A stretch of DNA of 5,140 bases from an uncultured Selenomonadaceae bacterium. GTDB lineage: Bacteria; Bacillota; Negativicutes; Selenomonadales; Selenomonadaceae. Where the stretch lies: the NCBI GenBank assembly GCA_945637225.1, contig CALZDE010000157.1, forward strand, positions 1-5,140. Reading direction: 5' to 3'. Each line of letters opens with the position of its first letter. Within the stretch, counting starts at the first letter, position 1. Of the stretch, positions 1-5,140 are shown one piece after another. The position numbers and the translations under genes are program-made. The notes beneath the pieces are model-generated. The model was given only the letters and a program-made list of their open reading frames with translations, was not told where the DNA came from and did not search any database.

Positions 1-1
1 T

Positions 2-7
2 TATAAT
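2..7 (+). promoter_or_regulatory. possible -10 box for the MATE gene
   Basis: A perfect TATAAT lies at the very start of the window. Its -35 element would fall outside the window, so the promoter cannot be confirmed. If it is used, transcription would start near base 13-15, leaving a leader of only about 12 nt before the TTG start, with the GGAG at the extreme 5' end. AT-rich sequence makes a chance match possible. Confidence 0.3.
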
Positions 8-14
8 TTTATTT

Positions 15-18
15 GGAG
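15..18 (+). promoter_or_regulatory. ribosome binding site deciding the TTG start of the MATE gene
   Basis: GGAG sits 8 nt before the TTG at 27. An in-frame TAG at 24-26 blocks any longer reading frame. The next in-frame starts are GTG at 54 and ATG at 81. ATG 81 has only a poorly spaced AGAAGG (63-68) and would cut into the first membrane segment. The TTG at 27 is therefore the best start. Confidence 0.6.
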
Positions 19-26
19 ATGATTAG

Positions 27-1427
27 TTGGATTTATTTCAGGTTCGTGGTGCAGTGAAAGTAAGAAGGCTCATAACGGTTATGGTGCCAATTCTGGTGAG
101 CCAGGCTGCAATTATGGGTATGTCGTTTTTTGATGCGAGTATGTCAGGTCATGCCGGCAATAATGATTTGGCAGGTGCTTCCGTAGCAGGAAATACCATA
201 TCTCCGCTTCTGGTTGGTCTGAGCGGTATTTTGACAGCGGCTACTCCTCTTATTGCGAATGCTCTTGGTGCTAAGGAGCCGGAAAAGGTCAGATTATATT
301 TAAAACAGGGTATTTTGCTGGCAATTGTGCTGGGACTCTTGGTGATTGTTCCTGCCTATTGGTGGGTTCCTGCACTTTTTTCAGAAATGAATCTTGAAGC
401 AGAGGTTTATAGGATAGGTATAGGCTATTGGATCGGTGCGGCGGTTGGCTTTATTCCTTTTTATTTGACGGTGCCTTTAAGAGCACTGATTGATACATCC
501 AAACGTACCGATATAAGTATGAAGCTTTATTTGTCTGGTCTTCCTATCAATGGTTTATTAAATTATGTTCTTATTTTTGGCAAATGCGGTCTGCCGGCAT
601 TAGGCGGTATCGGTGCTGGTGTAGCAACGGGAATAACTAATATAATTATACTTCTGATGTTTATTTTTGTGGTATATAAGAGAGAGGAATACAGGCAGTA
701 TTTTGACAGGGATTTTTCTGCTGTTGATATTTCGGGTATTTTAGCATATTTGCGCATGGGTATTCCTATTGGTTTATCTATTTTTGCAGAGGTAGCTATA
801 TTCTGTATTATGGGGCTTTTTATGGCTAAGTTTGGTACAGATGTTATTGCGGCACATCAGGCGGCGATGAATTTTTCCTGTCTGATTTACATGATACCGA
901 TGAGCTTTTCTATGGCACTTACTATTGTTATAGGTATTGAATATGGTGCAAGAAGGTATAATTCTGCAGGGCTTTATGACAAGGTAGGACTTCAGCTGAG
1001 TGTGATTTTTGCTTTTATCTATATCGTGTTAGAGTATATTTTCAGTATGGAAATTGCTGGTATATACAGTAATGATATTGCTATCAAGACGATGTTTGTA
1101 GAATTTTTATTCTGGGCTATGGTTTGGCAGTGTGGTGATACTATAGCGGCACCGATTCAGGGCATTCTTCGTGGCTATAAGGATGTAGATTCTGCCTTGT
1201 GGGGCTGTATAATTGCTTATTGGATAGTGTGTCTTCCTTTAGGCCTGGCTTTGGATTTATTTTTTGAAGCAGGGGCTGTGGGATATTGGCAGAGTCTTTC
1301 CATAGGTGTATTATGCAGTGCGGTCTTTATGCTTTACCGTCGTCGCAGATTTTATCTCAGATTAAAGCAGGAAAAAGGAAAAATGATGTCCTATATTAAA
1401 AATATTTACATGAAGAAAAGTCATTAG
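27..1427 (+). CDS. MATE family multidrug/cation antiporter, NorM type
   Basis: Inner-membrane efflux transporter of the MATE family, expected to export organic cations or drugs in exchange for Na+ or H+. The 466 residues form about 12 hydrophobic segments in two halves, roughly residues 15-215 and 235-437, ending in an Arg/Lys-rich cytoplasmic tail (437-466). Length is typical (450-480). Family motifs seen are LPINGLLNYVLIFG (172-185), the GGIGAGVATGI region (193-203), IAAHQAAMNF (274-283) with the following PMSFSMAL, and GILRGYKD (379-386). Asp36, Glu255 and Asp371 sit where I recall the functional acidic residues of Vibrio cholerae NorM (D36, E255, D371), which suggests an active pump. Substrate and coupling ion cannot be told from sequence. 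The start is TTG, supported by GGAG at 15-18. The gene uses many ATA, AGA and AGG codons, unlike folD and fhs downstream, which suggests lower expression. It ends 1 bp before the folD promoter, and no terminator is visible, so readthrough is possible. No functional link to the folate genes is apparent. Confidence 0.93.
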   Translation: MDLFQVRGAVKVRRLITVMVPILVSQAAIMGMSFFDASMSGHAGNNDLAGASVAGNTISPLLVGLSGILTAATPLIANALGAKEPEKVRLYLKQGILLAIVLGLLVIVPAYWWVPALFSEMNLEAEVYRIGIGYWIGAAVGFIPFYLTVPLRALIDTSKRTDISMKLYLSGLPINGLLNYVLIFGKCGLPALGGIGAGVATGITNIIILLMFIFVVYKREEYRQYFDRDFSAVDISGILAYLRMGIPIGLSIFAEVAIFCIMGLFMAKFGTDVIAAHQAAMNFSCLIYMIPMSFSMALTIVIGIEYGARRYNSAGLYDKVGLQLSVIFAFIYIVLEYIFSMEIAGIYSNDIAIKTMFVEFLFWAMVWQCGDTIAAPIQGILRGYKDVDSALWGCIIAYWIVCLPLGLALDLFFEAGAVGYWQSLSIGVLCSAVFMLYRRRRFYLRLKQEKGKMMSYIKNIYMKKSH

Positions 1428-1428
1428 C

Positions 1429-1457
1429 TTGCACTTTTATTCAGTATGTGTTATAAT
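1429..1457 (+). promoter_or_regulatory. extended -10 promoter for folD-fhs
   Basis: TTGCAC (1429-1434, a weak -35 with TTG conserved) is followed by a 17-bp spacer and a perfect TATAAT (1452-1457). TG at 1449-1450 gives an extended -10 (TGT-TATAAT) that can compensate for the weak -35. Predicted transcription start is near 1464, giving a leader of about 33 nt to the folD ATG. The promoter begins 1 bp after the MATE stop codon. Confidence 0.75.
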
Positions 1458-1480
1458 CAAAACAGTATTTTTGTAACTGA

Positions 1481-1490
1481 AAGGGAAGGT
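1481..1490 (+). promoter_or_regulatory. folD ribosome binding site
   Basis: AAGGGAAGGT precedes the ATG at 1497 with 7 nt between AAGG and the start. It fixes the folD start. The longer in-frame reading from ATG 1446 would begin inside the promoter spacer and could not be translated from this transcript. Confidence 0.75.
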
Positions 1491-1496
1491 AATTCC

Positions 1497-2378
1497 ATGA
1501 GCGCAAAATTATTAGAAGGTAAGTTTTTTGCGGCTGCTTTAAAGGAAGAGGCTGGCAAAAAGGCAGAGGAAATTCGTAATAAATATGGCGTAAATCCTGG
1601 TTTAGCAGTAATTATCGTTGGTGAAAATCCTGCTTCTCAGGTTTATGTCCGCAATAAGCACAAGGGCTGTACTGAGCTGGGTTTTTATTCTGAAGGTGTT
1701 GAAATGCCTGAAACAACTACCCGTGAGGAGCTTTTAGCAGAAATTCACCGCCTTAATAATGACCCTAAGATTCACGGTATTTTGGTACAGCTTCCTTTAC
1801 CAAAGGCATTACAGCCTTATGAGTCTGAGGTTTTGGAGGCAATTGACCCATTGAAGGATGTTGATGGCTTCCATCCAGTGAATGTTGGCCGTCTTGTTAC
1901 TGGTCAGAAGGCACTTATTCCATGTACGCCTCATGGCTGTATCCGTATGCTGGAATTAGCAGGTATTCCTATTGAAGGCAAGCATGCTGTTGTGATTGGC
2001 CGCAGTAATATTGTCGGCAAGCCTATGCTTCATCTTCTGTTAAGCAGAAATGCTACCGTTACTATCTGTCATTCCCGTACTGCTAATTTAGCTGAGATTA
2101 CTAAGCAGGCAGATATTTTAGTTGCGGCAGTTGGCAAGCCTCGCTTTGTTACTCCAGATATGGTTAAGCCAGGTGCGGCAGTTATTGACGTTGGTATCAA
2201 TCGCATTCCACATCCAGAAGACAGCACCCGTACTAAGCTGGTTGGTGATGTTGATTTTGAGGCAGTAAAGGAAGTAGCAGGTGCAATTACTCCTGTTCCT
2301 GGCGGTGTTGGCCTTTTGACTATTGCAATGCTTATGCAGAATACCGTTATTGCGGCAGAGTTACAGTTGGCTAAGTGA
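1497..2378 (+). CDS. folD: bifunctional methylene-THF dehydrogenase / methenyl-THF cyclohydrolase FolD
   Basis: Cytoplasmic folate enzyme that oxidises 5,10-methylene-THF to 5,10-methenyl-THF with NAD(P)+ and hydrolyses that to 10-formyl-THF; both steps are reversible. It is 293 residues long, usual for bacterial FolD (about 280-300). The N-terminal catalytic domain contains PASQVYVRNKHKGC (45-58), with Tyr50 and Lys54 at the known catalytic positions, VQLPLP (97-102) with Gln98, and DVDGFHPVN (121-129) with Asp121. The Rossmann nucleotide-binding part has VVIGRSNIVGKP (165-176), and the C-terminal signature TPVPGGVG is at 265-272. No key residue is missing. The ATG at 1497 is chosen because of the AAGGGAAGGT site and because the upstream ATG at 1446 lies within the promoter. 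The gene leads a two-gene unit with fhs, which makes the 10-formyl-THF that FolD works on. No ATA isoleucine codon occurs in the gene, consistent with strong expression. Confidence 0.97.
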   Translation: MSAKLLEGKFFAAALKEEAGKKAEEIRNKYGVNPGLAVIIVGENPASQVYVRNKHKGCTELGFYSEGVEMPETTTREELLAEIHRLNNDPKIHGILVQLPLPKALQPYESEVLEAIDPLKDVDGFHPVNVGRLVTGQKALIPCTPHGCIRMLELAGIPIEGKHAVVIGRSNIVGKPMLHLLLSRNATVTICHSRTANLAEITKQADILVAAVGKPRFVTPDMVKPGAAVIDVGINRIPHPEDSTRTKLVGDVDFEAVKEVAGAITPVPGGVGLLTIAMLMQNTVIAAELQLAK

Positions 2379-2403
2379 TTAGTATTTAAGATTTAAGATT
2401 AGT
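2378..2403 (+). repeat. short direct repeats in the folD-fhs gap
   Basis: The heptamer ATTTAAG occurs twice in tandem (2384-2390 and 2391-2397), flanked on each side by a direct copy of ATTAGT (2378-2383 and 2398-2403). The first copy starts on the last base of the folD stop codon. The arrangement could be replication slippage or a small regulatory site. I know of no factor that binds it, and it is not an inverted repeat or terminator. Confidence 0.6.
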
Positions 2404-2425
2404 TAAACAATTGTCCAATATATTT

Positions 2426-2433
2426 AGGAGGAG
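2426..2433 (+). promoter_or_regulatory. strong fhs ribosome binding site
   Basis: AGGAGGAG contains the full AGGAGG core 6 nt before the ATG at 2438. It shows that translation begins at ATG 2438 and not at the in-frame TTG at 2411, which would place this site inside the coding sequence. Confidence 0.85.
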
Positions 2434-2437
2434 CATA

Positions 2438-4105
2438 ATGAAAACTGATGTAGAAATCGCTCAGGAAGCGGAAATGCAGCACATTAGCAAGATTGCGGCT
2501 GTTCTGGATATTAATGAAGATGATTTGGAAATGTATGGCAAGTACAAGGCGAAGATTTCCCTTGATGCTTGGAACAAAGTAAAAGATAAGCCAAATGGCA
2601 AGCTGGTCCTGGTAACTGCTATCAATCCTACACCAGCAGGAGAGGGCAAGACTACTACAAGCGTTGGTCTGGCAGATGCTTTCCACAAGAAGGGTACTAA
2701 AGTTGCAGTTGCTCTCCGTGAGCCATCTCTTGGCCCATGCTTTGGCTTAAAGGGTGGTGCCGCAGGCGGTGGTTATGCTCAGGTAGTACCTATGGAGGAT
2801 ATTAACCTTCACTTTACTGGTGATTTCCATGCAATTACTACTGCGCACAATCTTTTAGCGGCAGTTTTGGATAATCATATTCAGCAGGGCAATGCACTGG
2901 ATATTGATGTTCGCCGTGTGGCATGGAAGCGTGTTCTTGACCTGAATGACCGTGCTTTGCGTAACGTGGTTATCGGCATGGGTGGCAAGGCTCATGGTGT
3001 TCCTCGTGAAACTGGCTTTGATATTACAGTTGCTTCTGAAATGATGGCTATTCTCTGTCTTTCTACTGATTTAGAGGATATGAAGAAGCGTCTGGGCAAG
3101 ATTGTTGTAGCTTACACTAGAAGCGGACGTGCTGTATTAGCTGATGAATTAAATGTTACTGGTGCTTTGACTCTGCTCTTTAAGGATGCAATCAAGCCAA
3201 ACCTCGTTCAGACATTAGAGGGTACACCAGCACTCATTCACGGTGGTCCTTTCGCTAATATTGCTCATGGCTGTAACTCCATCATGGCAACCAAATTTGC
3301 ATTGAAGTTTGCTGATGTTGTAATTACTGAGGCTGGTTTCGGTGCTGACCTCGGTGCTGAGAAGTTCCTTGACATTAAGTGCCGTTTTGCTGGCTTAAAG
3401 CCTGATGCAGTAGTTATTGTCGCTACTGTACGCGCTCTTAAGATGCATGGCGGTGTTCCTAAGACTGAGCTTGGTACTGTGGATATGGCGGCTCTTGAAA
3501 AGGGCTTGGCAAATCTCATTAAGCATATCGAAACTGTTCATGCTTTCGGTCTGCCAGCAGTAGTAGCTATCAATGCTTTCCCAACCGATACCAAGGAAGA
3601 ACTGGATTTCGTAGAGAAGAAGTGCAACGAGCTTGGTGCTGAGGTTGCTCTGTCCGAAGTTTGGGCAAAGGGCGGTGAAGGCGGTATTGCTCTTGCTGAC
3701 AAGGTAGTGGCAGCTATGGAGAAGCCAAATAACTTTAACTTCACCTATGATGTTGAGCAGAGCATTCCAGAGAAGATTGAAGCAGTTGTTAAGCGTGTTT
3801 ATGGTGGTGAAGGTGTTGAGTTTACCACTGCCGCAAAGAAACAGCTGAAGGAAATTGAGGATTTAGGCTTAGATAAGATGCCAGTCTGCATGGCTAAGAC
3901 TCAGTATTCCCTGTCTGATGACCCAACTAAGCTGGGCCGTCCAGAGGGCTTCAAGATTACTGTTAAGGAGCTTCGTATCTCTGCTGGTGCTGGTTTCATT
4001 GTAGCTTTGACAGGTGATATTCTCACTATGCCTGGTCTGCCTAAGAAGCCTGCCGCTGAGAATATGGATATTGACGAGAACGGTAAAATTACTGGCTTGT
4101 TCTAA
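2438..4105 (+). CDS. fhs: formate--tetrahydrofolate ligase (10-formyl-THF synthetase)
   Basis: Cytoplasmic enzyme joining formate to THF with ATP hydrolysis to give 10-formyl-THF, the entry step for formate into one-carbon metabolism and the first THF step of the Wood-Ljungdahl methyl branch; it also feeds purine and formyl-Met synthesis. It is 555 residues, the normal length for the bacterial monofunctional enzyme (about 555-560). The P-loop TPAGEGKTT is at 65-73. Family signature 1, GLKGGAAGGGY, is at 103-113 and signature 2, VATVRALKMHGG, at 328-339. Further conserved blocks are EPSLGPCFG (95-103), TEAGFGADLGAEKF (297-310) and MPGLP near the C terminus (531-535). It looks intact and active. 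It lies 59 bp after folD with no promoter or terminator seen between them, so it is probably co-transcribed, and it is followed by a good terminator. All 30-odd isoleucines use ATT or ATC, never ATA, and arginines are nearly all CGT/CGC, pointing to high expression. Confidence 0.98.
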   Translation: MKTDVEIAQEAEMQHISKIAAVLDINEDDLEMYGKYKAKISLDAWNKVKDKPNGKLVLVTAINPTPAGEGKTTTSVGLADAFHKKGTKVAVALREPSLGPCFGLKGGAAGGGYAQVVPMEDINLHFTGDFHAITTAHNLLAAVLDNHIQQGNALDIDVRRVAWKRVLDLNDRALRNVVIGMGGKAHGVPRETGFDITVASEMMAILCLSTDLEDMKKRLGKIVVAYTRSGRAVLADELNVTGALTLLFKDAIKPNLVQTLEGTPALIHGGPFANIAHGCNSIMATKFALKFADVVITEAGFGADLGAEKFLDIKCRFAGLKPDAVVIVATVRALKMHGGVPKTELGTVDMAALEKGLANLIKHIETVHAFGLPAVVAINAFPTDTKEELDFVEKKCNELGAEVALSEVWAKGGEGGIALADKVVAAMEKPNNFNFTYDVEQSIPEKIEAVVKRVYGGEGVEFTTAAKKQLKEIEDLGLDKMPVCMAKTQYSLSDDPTKLGRPEGFKITVKELRISAGAGFIVALTGDILTMPGLPKKPAAENMDIDENGKITGLF

Positions 4106-4120
4106 TGATATAGAAATTTT

Positions 4121-4150
4121 AGAGGGGATGGAGAAATCCGTCCTCTTTTT
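4121..4150 (+). terminator. intrinsic terminator after fhs
   Basis: AGAGG (4121-4125) pairs with CCTCT (4142-4146). After a two-G bulge (4126-4127), ATGGA (4128-4132) pairs with TCCGT (4137-4141, including one T-G pair), closing a GAAA tetraloop (4133-4136). This gives 10 pairs and runs directly into a T-tract (4146-4150). It starts 15 bp after the fhs stop and separates folD-fhs from the metF-like gene. Confidence 0.85.
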
Positions 4151-4163
4151 ATTGTAAACATAC

Positions 4164-4192
4164 TTGACATATATGAATTTATATAGTATTAT
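4164..4192 (+). promoter_or_regulatory. promoter of the metF-like gene
   Basis: A perfect TTGACA (4164-4169), a 17-bp spacer and TATTAT (4187-4192, 5 of 6 to consensus). Predicted transcription start is near 4199, leaving a leader of about 34 nt before the GTG at 4233. Its position just after the fhs terminator shows that the metF-like gene is a separate transcription unit. Confidence 0.85.
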
Positions 4193-4220
4193 TGTGTTAA
4201 TGAAGTAAAGTCTAACAGAA

Positions 4221-4228
4221 AGAAGTGA
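4221..4228 (+). promoter_or_regulatory. ribosome binding site deciding the GTG start
   Basis: AGAAGTGA resembles the anti-Shine-Dalgarno complement (AAGGAGGTGA) with G-to-A changes, and ends 4 nt before the GTG at 4233. No in-frame ATG lies nearby that would retain the conserved N-terminal VELIPR strand, so GTG is the best start. Confidence 0.6.
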
Positions 4229-4232
4229 TTTT

Positions 4233-4976
4233 GTGAGCAGAATATCTGTAGAACTTATTCCACGTACTGAGGAAGGTCTTACCAGTGATTTAGATTTAGT
4301 AAAAAGCAAAATTCCTAACATTGATATAATTAATATACCTGATTTATTGCGATTTGAAATTCGCAGCTGGCAGGGTGCGGCGCTGGCACAGAATTATTAT
4401 CCAGCAGTAATGCCTCATATCCGTGCTATTGATATTAATCTTGATGAACCTCTTCCAATGAGGGCTGACCTTAGAAGAAACGGTATTACTGAGGTGCTGG
4501 TAATTGAGGGTGATCCGCCACAGGATATGACTTATAAATTTTATCCTACTGTAACAACTGATGTCATTACTAAATTCCGTCAGGAAATGCCAGAAGTAAA
4601 GGTGTATGCTGGTATTGACCAGTACCGTGGCAGTATGCGTCAGGAGATGTACCGCATTCGCAGAAAATTGCAGGCTGGGGCGGTAGGTTTCTTTACACAG
4701 CCATTCTTTGATATGCGCTATTTGGAAATATATGCTGATATGCTGGAAGGCCAGAATGTATATTGGGGTGTGACTCCAGTTCTGTCTGAGCGTTCCCAGA
4801 GTTATTGGGAGTTAAAAAATAATGTAATTTTCCCAAAGGGCTTTGCTCCGACGCTTGAATGGAGTATTGAATTTTCTAAAAAGGTAAAGGATTTTGCTAT
4901 AAATCGTGGTGATAATCTTTATCTGATGCCTATCAAGAGTAATTTGGAAGAGTATTTGGCAGGTGTTTTAGGATAA
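4233..4976 (+). CDS. metF: compact methylenetetrahydrofolate reductase family protein (MetF-like)
   Basis: Probably a flavin-dependent TIM-barrel enzyme reducing 5,10-methylene-THF to 5-methyl-THF, for methionine synthesis or a methyl branch of one-carbon metabolism. The match to MetF is by landmarks: SVELIPR (5-11) for the first-strand SFEFFPPR, with Glu7 where the catalytic Glu28 of E. coli lies; MPHI (60-63) for the PHLTC strand; IEGDPP (91-96) with Asp94 for Asp120; RRKLQAGA (143-150) followed by TQPFFD (155-160) with Gln156 for Gln183; TPVL (181-184) for the ILPV strand; and YLMPIKSN (230-237) for the last strand, FYTLNR. At 247 residues it is shorter than usual MetF (about 280-300) yet keeps both ends of the barrel, so it is compact and not truncated. 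The usual TYGA-like loop is replaced by NIPDLLRFEIRS (34-45), and LRGD by IEGD. There is no cysteine at all, so no Fe-S or zinc motif of the MetV kind. It has its own promoter, next to folD-fhs. Family membership is fairly sure; the exact reaction is inferred. Confidence 0.75.
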   Translation: MSRISVELIPRTEEGLTSDLDLVKSKIPNIDIINIPDLLRFEIRSWQGAALAQNYYPAVMPHIRAIDINLDEPLPMRADLRRNGITEVLVIEGDPPQDMTYKFYPTVTTDVITKFRQEMPEVKVYAGIDQYRGSMRQEMYRIRRKLQAGAVGFFTQPFFDMRYLEIYADMLEGQNVYWGVTPVLSERSQSYWELKNNVIFPKGFAPTLEWSIEFSKKVKDFAINRGDNLYLMPIKSNLEEYLAGVLG

Positions 4977-5000
4977 ATTTAAAATTTTTTTAAAAAGTGC

Positions 5001-5029
5001 TTGACAAACATATTTCTATGTAGTATACT
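5001..5029 (+). promoter_or_regulatory. promoter of the tRNA-Glu transcript
   Basis: A perfect TTGACA (5001-5006), a 17-bp spacer and TATACT (5024-5029, 5 of 6 to consensus). The predicted start is near 5036. It faces the tRNA gene 59 bp downstream, and no protein start with a ribosome binding site is seen between them, so it most likely serves the tRNA and whatever follows beyond the window. Confidence 0.85.
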
Positions 5030-5035
5030 GTAATA

Positions 5036-5076
5036 GTCGTCAGCGAGAGATATAAAATAAATCAACAGCTGATGAT
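5036..5076 (+). other. inverted repeat in the tRNA 5' leader
   Basis: GTCGTCAGC (5036-5044) can pair with GCTGATGAT (5068-5076): seven Watson-Crick and two G-U pairs around a 23-nt AT-rich loop. The stem would begin at about the first transcribed base and ends 12 nt before the mature tRNA. It may protect the 5' end or act as a processing site for the precursor; its role is inferred. It lacks a T-run, so it is not a terminator. Confidence 0.5.
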
Positions 5077-5088
5077 GGTAAATGAAAT

Positions 5089-5140
5089 GGCGCCTTGGTC
5101 AAGTGGTTAAGACTCCGCCCTCTCACGGCGGCTTCAAGGG
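5089..5140 (+). tRNA. tRNA-Glu(CTC), 3' end cut off by the window
   Basis: The first 52 bases of a tRNA are present. The 5' acceptor strand is GGCGCCT (5089-5095). The D arm has GTC/GAC pairing around AAGTGGTTAA. The anticodon stem CCGCC/GGCGG (5115-5119 and 5127-5131) encloses the seven-base loop CTCTCAC (5120-5126), which places CTC at the anticodon and so reads GAG (Glu). The variable loop CTTCA and the start of the T stem (AGGG) follow before the window ends. The sequence closely resembles bacterial tRNA-Glu in the D arm and anticodon arm. The remaining T arm, acceptor strand and any encoded CCA lie outside. Strong promoter upstream; further tRNAs may follow. Confidence 0.93.

Noticed and set aside
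1428..1496. Terminator between the MATE gene and folD
   Set aside because: No hairpin with a T-run is visible; the space is taken up by the promoter and leader.
1464..1496. A THF (folate) riboswitch ahead of folD
   Set aside because: The leader from the predicted start to ATG is only about 33 nt, far too short for the known folate riboswitch of roughly 90-100 nt, and no complex fold is seen.
2411..2437. A longer fhs start at TTG 2411
   Set aside because: The extra nine codons would contain the AGGAGG site itself, and ATG 2438 has ideal spacing and gives the usual family length.
3869..4321. A 150-codon open frame on the minus strand across the fhs end and the metF promoter region
   Set aside because: It runs antisense through the fhs 3' end, the terminator, a consensus promoter and the metF start. 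Its translation resembles no family and it has no supporting context; it is a shadow frame.
4977..4998. Possible terminator after the metF-like gene (AAATTTAAAA followed by T7 and A5)
   Set aside because: Only A/T pairs are available and no GC-rich stem is present, so it is not a credible intrinsic terminator. Readthrough into the tRNA unit, or termination elsewhere, remains open.
1..5140. Mobile element, CRISPR array, toxin-antitoxin or defence genes
   Set aside because: All coding space is accounted for by a transporter, three one-carbon genes and a tRNA. No transposase, repeat array or attachment-site duplication is visible. The tRNA 3' end, where an integration site would lie, is outside the window.

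Overview
The window carries a short stretch of ordinary chromosome from what looks like an anaerobic, moderately AT-rich Firmicute. The evidence is textbook sigma-A-type promoters with 17-bp spacers, AGGAGG-type ribosome binding sites, frequent TTG/GTG starts, and a formate--tetrahydrofolate ligase next to folD. A Negativicutes member (Phascolarctobacterium/Megamonas-like) would fit the protein style, but that placement is an impression and not a demonstrated result. All genes lie on the + strand.

Layout: (1) 27-1427, a complete NorM-type MATE efflux pump with a TTG start. (2) A strong extended -10 promoter at 1429-1457 begins just after the MATE stop and drives folD (1497-2378) and fhs (2438-4105), which are 59 bp apart with no terminator between them. 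(3) A bulged hairpin with a GAAA loop and a T-run (4121-4150) ends that unit. (4) A separate near-consensus promoter (4164-4192) drives a compact 247-residue protein of the methylenetetrahydrofolate reductase (MetF) superfamily (4233-4976, GTG start). (5) A third near-consensus promoter (5001-5029) and a leader with an inverted repeat precede a tRNA-Glu(CTC) gene, which starts at 5089 and is cut off by the window end.

The three central genes form a tetrahydrofolate one-carbon set. Fhs charges formate onto THF at the cost of ATP. FolD interconverts 10-formyl-, 5,10-methenyl- and 5,10-methylene-THF. The MetF-like protein would reduce methylene-THF to methyl-THF. This is the methyl branch of the Wood-Ljungdahl pathway, but the same enzymes serve purine, formyl-Met and methionine synthesis in non-acetogens, and nothing here (no CODH/ACS, hydrogenase or methyltransferase) shows acetogenesis. 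The MATE pump and the tRNA look like unrelated neighbours.

I found no mobile element, CRISPR array, toxin-antitoxin or defence system, and no clear new system. The points most worth a second look are the divergent, cysteine-free MetF-like protein, the sharp codon-usage contrast between the folD/fhs pair and its flanks, and the structured tRNA leader.
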